Source of the DNA: Cinclus cinclus
Taxonomy: Eukaryota > Chordata > Aves > Passeriformes > Cinclidae
Assembly (NCBI RefSeq): GCF_963662255.1
Contig: NC_085046.1
Span: 52,174,570-52,238,569, forward strand
Length of the DNA: 64,000 nucleotides
Direction: 5' to 3'
In this document: positions 38,481 to 64,000 of the stretch, in pieces
How the letters are laid out: the number at the start of each line of letters is the position of its first letter
Numbering within the stretch: the stretch's first letter is position 1
Program-made: the position numbers and the translations under genes
The notes under the pieces: model-generated
Told to the model about the DNA's origin: nothing
What the model saw: only the letters and a program-made list of their open reading frames with translations
The model's database searches: none

Positions 38481-41400
38481 TGCTATGCACTAGCCATAGA
38501 ACAGACAATGCTTTACCTAGTAGTACCAGAATACTGTGGAGCTGATACATGCTGTATTAATTTCAGTTGTCCCTCTAGGAAGGATAAATATAAGCTTCAT
38601 GACTCACTGTAGTTTCACCTGTGCACTGAAACACCACTGATCTCAGTCTTAATCTGTGCTATCTACACAGGGAGATACATGTGTGGATACGAACAATGCT
38701 TATGTAGAGATAAGCGAACAGACATATCTAGGTTGGTTTCTCTGTGTGTTACTTGCTCTCATGTGTTACCTGAAAAAGTATATGCTTTTTCTCTGCAGCT
38801 TGGATATTTGGCTTCAATCACTTAAATATTATTAGCTCCTGTATGTTCAATTGCACTCAGATGGCATAACCAAATACTAATTTCTGCTGGTACAGATAAC
38901 ATTAACTGTTCTACATTTATATATATATATATATATATATATTCTTTTTAGCAGTAGCATCCAAGGAATTTATTCTCATGAGCTGTGTTTGGCCTGCAAG
39001 CTAAGAAGCAGGAGGTGAGGTGAAAGTCACCACCACAGGTATTCTGTTAAAACCAATGTCCCTTTGAATTTATGTCTGCATGCACTGGAGTAAGAGATTT
39101 ATATTCTGCCCTGAAGAGTTGGATCAAAAGTGTTGCATAGGGACATAAGCTTTATTCAGTTATAACAATCTGACTCTATCTTGATCATCACAGGATATTT
39201 CTCTTCCCAATACAAATGTATTCAGGCAGCTTGTACATGATAGAGGAGATACCTGAAATCATCATCATCATCACAGTCCATTTGTTACAGAAATATGAAA
39301 TCTTACCATCTGTAGCTCAGCATATATAATTTAAGATAGTTTTTAATTTTGAATTGCTAAATTCATCTTTTCAACTTCTGTACTGGTAGAGAACCATGAT
39401 CTTCTGTGGCTGGAATATCTGCAGGCAGCTGAAGTTCCATTTTGAAGTTAGTTATTCTGCATTGAAGCTACTTATTTCTTGATGTGATGGTTTTATCTAT
39501 GAAGAAACAGGAAGAGTACACGTTCCTCACATGAGGGGTTTTGTTCCTGTATTCCTCAAATGCTTCTTGTCATCACATAAAAGCACTTACACAAGAACTC
39601 TGAGTACCCAGCACCACTGAAAAACTGTCCTCTCCTATGCTTCTGTACAAATGGATGTTTCTTGCCAGCTGCAACAAAAACAAAGTGTTATTAATCTTCT
39701 TTTTCTATTTTAAGGGAGGAAGGCATGGCTCCACTAAGTGGCAGCAGTAAGCATTACTGCCACCTTGCTGAATTATTTTTATATTCATGAGAGATTTAAT
39801 ATAAACTGGTGCTCATGTTACAATAAGATCTATTCCTCTTTTACCTTGTAGGGTTTGATTTCATAATTTCTAAGACAGATGAACAAAACTGGGCTTAAGG
39901 AATCTACCGGTAACCTTTTCAAATGCTCTCATGGGCTCGTATTTTGCAGAAATTCTAATTTGAGTACGAATTTTACATATGTTATTATAATACTAACTTA
40001 CCAGTTGAAAAACACATCATATGGGTCCCCATGCACTACGTTGAGTGTTTCTCAGATCAGTTTCACAGCTTCTCTGCAGTGCCCTGGCAGTCCCAAACAC
40101 AAATTCACCTTTTATAAAGCTGGTAGACTGTATTTTACAAAATCCAAGATGGGTCACTACTTATTTTATGGTTGTGTCCAGAGCACAAACTGTTTCAGTT
40201 TGTACATTTGGAGGACATTGTCAGACCACAATGATGGTGCTCAAAAGTCGTGTCGTGGGCTTTACATACTATAGAAGCAGGGGTTAAACTCTAAGGTCCC
40301 AGTTCTGCTAATCAATGCACATATCACTAATGCTGTTAACTTACATGCCTAAAGCAGGGAAGCTTATTTTCCATTGTCAAAGAGGCCAAAGCTGTCAATA
40401 AACATATCCTCACACACTGTAAGCATTATTTTTTATAGCAATTCCTATTACTAATTTCAGTCATTCTTAAAAAGTCACTGATCGCACTTCAGTACCAAGA
40501 CATACCTAAGAAGTACTGAAGTCAAATCACAGCTTGTAACAAAGTTCCTAAGCAGATTCCTGCACTGCCCCAGCTGCATTCCTGAAAAGCTGTTACCTAA
40601 ACATGATGACTCCACGTGGCATGCTGTTTGGGAACTGTTTTGTCTACAGACTGAAGCCTATGAAGTGCTGAAAACAGAAAAACAGGAGGATATGCAGTTT
40701 ATTTTTGTATGCTGTTTTGAGCTTGGAAAATCAGCATTAGGAAATCACATCCAACAAGACTTTCAGTTGTTGCCTGTGGTCCATTTCGAAACTGGATAGA
40801 TTTTCAGTGTCACACTGCAGAGTATTTACAGAATTACTTTTTCCTTACAACTGGTTTATTTTGTAAGTGGGAAACAAAGATAACCCAAATCAGTCTTCTA
40901 TTTTCATGTTGAAAATATAAAAAAAGTAAAATGTTCCTAAAGTGTTTTACTCTTCACAAAAGGAAAGCCAAGTTACCTCAGTGTTACTGTTGCTTATCAT
41001 TGGCACAGAAAGCTCCCCCACGCAGCCCCATTATATTCTTGTACCACAGTAATTAATTACATGAAATTCTACATGCCAGAAGTTCAGGGGAAGAAAACCC
41101 CATTAGTTGTACTCTTTGTGTGTTCCAATGACTTCTATTCTATCCCATCTCAAAGAGCTATAACATGACATTGTGGGGATGAGCTTCATTTACAGCTCAG
41201 TTAAAACAGTATAAATCTGCTTTACATCAAAGCCTAATATAAATCAGAATCAGGGCTTGTATTTCAGGTAGAACAATATATTGGGTATTTTTCTTTTAAA
41301 TTCATTGTCAAGAGAGTAGGAACTAAACACAGCCACACATTCTTCACCTTAATAGATCCATGGAAGGTATTTTCAGACAAAAATTATTTCCAAGTTTACC

Positions 41401-41750
41401 AGAATTAAATTTAAAAAATAGTAACAGTGTGTCTTTGCAGCTCAAGGAGGATTTATGATTAGAGGAGACATTAGAGCAGATCCTTTGTGCCTTTGTTCTC
41501 CAGACATGACAGCTATTTTCCAGTCTGGCCTCTTGTACAAGGATGAACATCAGGCTGCAGATGGATTTATTGTCCTTTGCAGAAAAAAAGATAACACTGC
41601 TACCACAGGGCAGGAAGAGAGTGTTATTGATTTGTAATATCCTACAAAAGTATTACAGTTTTGTTAGCATGCCAAGAAAGACACTGGATGTACCCACGGA
41701 GGCCTCACATGGACTGCTGCTCTATTTTAACAGAAATTCAGTAATTGTCA
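38481..41750. other. Intergenic DNA between CR1 copies
   Basis: No gene is recognised. It contains an (AT)12 microsatellite at 38919-38942 and a short (ATC) run at about 39258-39272. A plus-strand open frame of 131 codons at 39879-40274 has no homology and no coding signs. Confidence 0.6.
38919..38942. repeat. (AT)12 microsatellite
   Basis: A perfect dinucleotide run of 24 bases, likely polymorphic in length. No functional role is implied. Confidence 0.95.
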
Positions 41751-41895
41751 TAGGATCATAGAATGTTAAGGGTTTGGAATGGACCTTAAAGACCAACTGG
41801 TCCCAACCCTCTCTGCCATGGGCAGGGACACCTCCCACTAGACCAGATTGCTTAAGACCGTATCCAACTTGGCTTTAAATGTGTTGTAGAATCCA
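41750..41895 (-). repeat. Short CR1 3'-end fragment, antisense
   Basis: The plus strand starts with the reversed CR1 terminus ATAGGATCATAGAATG. It continues with GGACCTTAAAGACCAACTGG, then GCCATGGGCAGGGACACCTC, then CCACTAGACCAGATTGCT. Similarity fades near 41890. It is about 145 bases, 5'-truncated and better preserved than the copy at 6.6 kb. Confidence 0.88.
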
Positions 41896-44515
41896 CTGGT
41901 TCATAGAACTGGAATAGAATCACCAAATAGGTTCTGGTAAAAGGCATAGTTCCAATCACATACACAGCTCACTGCTGCAGAAACTGACACCTCTGTTGCA
42001 CCCTCATGATCAGCAGCTCATCTCACTGCTTTTTAATCAAGAAGGATTTTCCCTTCCTTTATATGTGAACAATGCATAGAAATCCAGCTTAGTGCCAAAA
42101 TGCCCTCTTGCTCACTTCTTCCTCACACACGCGCACAATCACACACACAGGATATTAATAAAGGCTGAGCTGTAAGACCTGGATTTCTTGAGCATGTGCA
42201 TGGGTGGGTGCTACTCTTGCCACCAGCACCACCACCCCTGCTGAAGAAGACCCAGCGCCTCCTGGGCATCCTGTGCTCCTCCATACAGAATGAAATGCAG
42301 TGCCAGCTCCAGAGGGGCTCTCAAGAGTTCTCACAGTCACGGAGTTTCTTATTTGTTACTGATTTGTCTTCTGCAAGGTATGCTCACCACTTCTGTTGGA
42401 GTATCTTCCATGGATTTATATTTTTTCCTTATAGGAACGATGCCTCATATTTAAGCTTTCCCATCCTTCCTATTTTACCACAACCCCCCATGGGGTGCCA
42501 TTTATGTAAGAAAACAGGTATGGTCAGAAGGTGTCTGCTGACAGTGTATCTGAGGCGTGTTAATCTATGCTGGAATGTGTTAATGAAACACGCCAGAGAT
42601 ATTACAGTGACAAGCAGGAGAGAAATGGGTGTGACACACTGAGATGCCGGAGCATCTTGCCATATATTTGCTGTCAGCACACTGCAGAGCCAGCATATGC
42701 TATTAAGAGATCATCCTTACAGTTGCATTTCATCCCTATAATGCAGTAATTATACCTAAGCAAGGTATGTGTAAGTAGCATACACACTGCTTTTGTCCCT
42801 CTGTTTGACAGACATGTCCTATAGCGAGGAATAAGCTCCCATGCTCTCAAGGCAGGAGAGCATGGGGGCTCTGGTCACGCACACTATGTGGAGAACCTCA
42901 GGTTTTAGACATGTGAATAAAAGTTGAATAAAAGTAGTGGAAGGAGCTGAATGCAATAGTGGGAAAGGACATGATCCTGGAACTGCAATTTCTGAAATTA
43001 GTGGGCTTTGACAATGCCAGTTTCTACCCACTCTTACATACATCCTCTATGAAATAGTTTATTTGTAATAGAAAATCCACACAATGCCATAACAAAGTGA
43101 TTTTATTGACATTCCTCCATAGTGATATGGTTGAATAGAAAGCACAGCCTGAGTATCATGTGACATTTTTTCTGTCAATAAAAGCAAAATCAGTCCAATA
43201 ATGAGGACCTTTCCTGCCACTGACTTTATGTAGTCTTCAACAAAAACTGTAACAGACATTTCCGTTAGATAAATCGGAAGCTGCAGGGAATTTGGCTAAT
43301 GGTACAATATTTACTATACCTAGTATCTACTATCTACAGGCATCTGTTTTTCTACTGGAACAAAAGAACTACATGACTCACTAGTGAGAAAGTAACAATC
43401 CAATCCTTTGGACCTTGTGATAACTGGAAAACCTATCCCAGATTTAGTATATTGCAGTAGTTTTGTCTTTTCATAATGAACACTGAGGTACAGTAAGATT
43501 AATAAAAAAGCACCGCATTTGTTGTAGAAAGATCTGTTAGACTGCATTTGACTGAAAGTGTTAAATCTTGACTGGGAAGCCCTATTAATCTTAATATGGA
43601 GACAGGGCAAATATCATTTCAACAGAAATTAAACAGATCTCCAGTCAAATTTGTCATTCTGAAATTCCATAGACTGTCAAAGGATTAATAGTGAAGGATG
43701 AGTTTAACCCATCCTCTGTGCGTTTATATTTTAGATTATTTCAGTTTCAATTTTCATGTTCAAATTCAGTATCCTATTGTTTCCAACTAGAGGTATGTCA
43801 ACTATTTGCTACAGTGAAACTAGAACAACAAAACACAATCCCAACAAACCCTCCCCTCCCCACAGGCCATCTCTCAGACTAGAGTACGAACTCAAACTTC
43901 AGCTACAGTTCATTCAAAAGTTCATGGGCACTTAAGTAAACTGGTTGTAAAAAGTCCCCTGTGCCAGACCTGTACAAAACTCATGATTTCTCCATTAGAG
44001 GTTAGATGTAGTTTGGATCACTCACTTCTTGCTTTGTGATAGCCATAGACCTCTCTGGAATATAAAAGTCAAGTTTTGCATACACACAGACTGAAACCGA
44101 ACACTTATGTAACTTACTGCAGACTGAAGTGACAGCATTTGTAAGGTTTAGACCTGACATTGTTAGCACTAAGATACAGATGGTTATACTGGATCAAATC
44201 CTGCACAGCTGATGTGGATGAACAGTCAGTGAGACTACTTCAAGGTGGAAGATCTACTGATGATTTAAAATACCTATTTCTATTCTCTTATCTCCAGATG
44301 AATGCTAACAGGATTTCAAAGACAGAAATACCCTCTTCTCTCCCTCTACCATTAATACCATTACAGCAATTATTTTGAGAAACATATGGACCCTCTGAAA
44401 CCATTGCCCGCATTCATTGCACAGACTGAAAAACAGAATTCAAGAAAGCTGTCAGATTGCCTCTTCCATTTTTCACTTGCATTTAAAAATCTATTAATGT
44501 TGACAGTGTATCTCA

Positions 44516-44546
44516 ATCTAGCCACCACCATATCTAGCCACCACCA
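44516..44546. repeat. 16-bp tandem duplication (two copies)
   Basis: ATCTAGCCACCACCAT is repeated back to back. A second duplication, GAGCTGAAAA twice, follows at 44571-44590. These are simple local slippage products. Confidence 0.85.
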
Positions 44547-45227
44547 GGTTTAAAGAGAACAGAGGTGAAAGAGCTGAAAAGAGCTGAAAAGATTATTTCA
44601 CTGTAAATCTGCCCTATGGAATATCTTTTAGTCTTTCCTTTGGGGAAACAATGAAGCCGGAATTTCTGTAATCAACATTCACTGTTTTACAAATGAAGAT
44701 GCAGACCTGGGGAGTAACAGCACTTGAATCAACAGATGAACAAGGAAGGGTATGTCTTGCATATGCACAGCAACACAAAGTCAATTAATTGCATAATTGG
44801 CAGGTTAAATAACAGGCCAAGGGAGGTAGGTTCCTCCCTCTCGCCTTTTAGCACCACTGACTGCCTCACTCTGACACTGCAATGCCACTTCAGATGCATG
44901 GCTTCCCCTTCACTCCAGGCTGGGACTAAATTCTGCCCATGGCATGACACAAAGAATGGAGAAACATTGTGAAGTGTTTGCATATCAGAAAGGTGATGTC
45001 ACAGTTTGAAAACCTACGGGGGTAGGGCATTTGGGAAGAGAGAGGGATGGGGCTGGAATGGCAGAATGCAAGAAAAACCACATATGGCATCTTCTTACTC
45101 ATTGTTTAATGAAAATAGTCAACCATCTCTATTCCTGGCCTTAGATCCAAAAAACTTGCAAGGGAAATCTGCAGAATTTTGTCAACTTGGAAAGCAGCTT
45201 TTAAAAAATATTAGGCTGTGTGCTTGA

Positions 45228-45277
45228 AAGACAACTTGGATCAAGTTGCTGGGAAGACAACTTGGGAAGTTGCTGGC
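45228..45277. repeat. Imperfect tandem duplication of about 25 bp
   Basis: Two adjacent units begin AAGACAACTTGG and end AAGTTGCTGG; the second unit is two bases shorter. No function is apparent. Confidence 0.8.
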
Positions 45278-47722
45278 TATGGTCTGTGTTTTCCCAGAGG
45301 AGCAATACACATGGTAATCAAGATGGCATCTGCCAAACATAATCTAGTTCAGTGTGTGACGAGTGCCAGAAAATGTTGTGAAGAAGAATTGCAGGAGAAA
45401 GCCTTCTGTGTTTCCTTTAGTGGAGCTTGATGCTGTCTCTGAAATACAAACATCTTTTATTATGCTACAAAAAATAGTTTCACTTCTTTGTAATAAAATA
45501 TAGTTTTAAAACACTTAAAAATTTAAAAATAAAAATTGTTGTAAAGATTGGATTATTGTTTTTTCCACTTTTTTACTATGTTAACGAGACAGCTCTTGAT
45601 TCTCCTTGGCCAAACATGGACCAACCAGTTGGATGCTTCTTTCTCTTCTAACGTTTGACGACATCCAACATTTGACATAGTACAGGTAACTTTATAACAT
45701 CACCAGGAATAAATCAGGAACCATATAAGAATCACTGGATTTGGGGGCCCAGAGGTGAAGAGGCATGAGTTACATACAATTGAAGATTTCATGTTAAGTG
45801 TCTCCTGGTGTGACATGTTCTGATGAAATTCATGTGCACATGATAAATGCTCTGAAAAAACATTAATTTTTCCATCTCTCCAGTGCAGTGGGCTGGTCAC
45901 ATGGAATAGATGCCTGGGAGCTCATTTATGGAAACACTAAACATAATTTCTGATGTATGGTACAATGAAGCTGGCCTGTAGTTGCAGTCTCTGTTTGTAA
46001 CTGCAATATAACAACAAACTGAAACTCAGATTTTCAGTAAAAGCCATATAGTGAATTACTATCAGTGGCCAAAGTGCCACAGAAATTGGATGAATGGGGC
46101 AATTTAAGTATTTCAGATTTTTTTTATGTACAATTTAAAAAAAATAATTTTTTTCTTTGCTTAGAAATGTATTTTGGGTCCAACACCTCTCAAATACCTA
46201 CTGACCTAAGAATAAAAGCAGCAGAAGAAAAATCTAAAACTCCCAGAATGTAGTTTTTCAAGTGTTATGAAGTTCTGTACAACCACCATAAAAATATGTG
46301 AGAAAGCAGAGTCCAATTTTTTTTTCTCTGCAGACAAAATTTAAGACTAATTAGATGTGTTAGATCTTGAACTGGTCTCCTGATTTTACAGTGATCAAAG
46401 CATAACTAACACAAAACTACTACCAGTAACAAGCACCCAATTGGGTGTCCTACTTCATGCCAGCTGCTAGACACTAAGATGTTACCTTCTCACTTACCTT
46501 CACAATCTGTCACTTTGCATTTCTTGTACCCTTTAACATATTTAGTGTCAGAAGATACTTTGTATGTCGATTTCCCAGTTAAGACAAACACTTTCAATCT
46601 GAGATTAGTCTTGGAAAACAAGGGCAGAAAAGATTAATAACTAGAATGTAATCAAGAGCAGTGAGGCTGACTGCCTCAGCAAAATCCATCCCAAGAAAGC
46701 CTACCTGTTTTCCTTTTTCCCCCCTGGATTCAGAGTTGGAAAGTACACCAATCTGAAGAGGGTTATGTCTGCAGTAACAAGAGCAAGATCTTTAGTTTGG
46801 TGGTACCTAGTATGACCAGAGGGCCTTTGGGCTTCCTCCAAGAGGATGTGCATCAAAATCTTGACCTCCAGAGAAATACAGTTTCCTTCATGTCTCACAA
46901 ACACCCTCATTCACTGTAGCTTCTCATTTGACAGACTCCAGATGAAAACATTCTGTCTACAACCAACCACTCTTGAGGATATGGACTATTCCACTGAACA
47001 AGAAAAGAGGAACAACAAAATAGAAACACGCCCCCAGCAAACACAGGTTAGCCTAACCTAACAGAAAATAAATGGCTTCTGACACAGGGGATGGGATTGT
47101 CTAGACTTGTCATTTGGAAAAGAACATTTTAAACATCAGAAGACAAAGATCTGGTAAACAGAACCCAAGGGTATTCATAAGAATAGAACATTCTTCTTAC
47201 TTCCCCTTTTCCTTGTCTTATACAATACTAAGGTAAGGGAGCCTTGTCCTTTATGCTACATAATAAAACATCCTTCTTGAGTGTGCACAGCCTTGTGCTT
47301 CTTGTGTGGTAAACATTACAATGGAGATGCCCCTCCCAATAGCTCTGAAGTGCAAGTTCTCTCCAGTACTGGCAAGCAACAATCATAACAATTGCCGTTA
47401 TGCTTTGCATTGCATTACAAATTGTTTTTGAAGGTCTTATCTGCACCACGTATCCAGGCCAGTTCCAGCTGATGCAACTGATGTGGATCATGAGTTCATA
47501 TATAAAAATTTCAGTTTTGCTCATAGGTGTCTTTCAGAAGGACAATACATACAGGGAAAATAGGAATGGATGGTGATATATTTGACCAGCTCCTAGTACT
47601 GGATTCAATGATAAAGAAGTAAGATGGGCTATGAATTGATTTAGATGATATGGGTATATAAAAGCTTGGAATGCTTGATGAGGTTTTTTTTATTTTTTAA
47701 TCAACATAGGTGGAAGTAAACA

Positions 47723-47728
47723 TTTATT
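47723..47728 (-). terminator. HECW1: Candidate proximal poly(A) signal for HECW1
   Basis: AATAAA on the minus strand lies about 310 bases after the HECW1 stop, with a second hexamer at 47688-47693. Mammalian HECW1 has a long 3' UTR, so this may be only an alternative site. Confidence 0.25.
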
Positions 47729-48038
47729 AACATTTGGTCAAGTGTAGTGTAACTTGCATTTGTATTTTCATTGTTATTAATGGAGGTATGTAGAGATATA
47801 CAGAAACCTTGAGACAGTTGTTTTTCTATTGCATACAGACTAGCAGTCCATTGGAAACAGAGGATGAAAGCATGAAGGTTAGATTGTAGAGGGTGGCAGT
47901 TCTTCATGCACTGCTTTTGTTAATCTTGATTTTTGTTTTGTTTTCAAAAATAAAAACATGGGAAACCGAGATCAAATGATGGTGGACAGGAAAGGTGACA
48001 TCATCAGCCATAAAAACGCCAGAAGTGCCTGAACCCCC

Positions 48039-64000
<15,962 letters not shown>

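Larger units (their letters stand above)
41896..48038. other. Intergenic DNA and probable HECW1 3' UTR
   Basis: The part nearest 48038 should be HECW1 3' UTR on the minus strand, but its length is unknown. A CA-rich patch lies at about 42124-42149. Short tandem duplications lie at 44516-44546, 44571-44590 and 45228-45277. The 148-codon plus-strand frame at 42196-42642 has no homology. No other gene is seen. Confidence 0.6.

Noticed and set aside
42196..42642. 148-codon plus-strand open frame in the STK17A-HECW1 intergenic region
   Set aside because: No domain, signal or splice context is recognisable, and composition is like the surrounding non-coding DNA. Judged a chance frame.

Overview
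This window is ordinary vertebrate nuclear DNA, most likely from a bird. The sequence shows spliced genes with GT-AG (and one GC-AG) introns, mostly AT-rich non-coding DNA, one sharp CpG island, and diverged CR1-type LINE fragments. CR1 LINEs are the dominant interspersed repeats of birds and are also common in turtles and crocodilians. I assigned genes by reading splice-bounded reading frames and comparing them with remembered human families; no database search was possible.

Layout. (1) Positions 1-3806, plus strand: the last two coding exons of COA1 (MITRAC15/C7orf44), a mitochondrial inner-membrane respiratory-chain assembly factor; earlier exons lie to the left of the window. (2) 3807-12330: a convergent intergenic/3'-UTR region with an old antisense CR1 fragment. 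(3) 12331-34699, minus strand: a complete seven-coding-exon STK17A gene (DRAK1, DAP-kinase family), predicted 408 residues, with its promoter CpG island at about 34.3-34.95 kb. (4) 34.95-48.04 kb: intergenic, with at least four CR1 fragments in both orientations and a few simple repeats, and no gene I can support. (5) 48039-63160, minus strand: the last six coding exons of HECW1 (NEDL1), covering most of the HECT ubiquitin-ligase domain through the catalytic cysteine and the stop codon; the gene continues beyond the right edge.

The order HECW1 > STK17A (same strand) followed by convergent COA1 is the order I recall at human 7p13, so this is a conserved syntenic block. The three genes are not an operon and have unrelated jobs: ubiquitin ligation, apoptosis-linked kinase signalling, and mitochondrial complex assembly.

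I found no undescribed biological system. The points most worth a second look are a GC-AG intron directly after the catalytic HLDLK motif of STK17A, tandem in-frame splice donors in COA1, an exon-like 116-nt segment in a HECW1 intron that would act as a poison exon if used, a CTCF-like motif at the edge of the STK17A island, and inverted CR1 copies between STK17A and HECW1.
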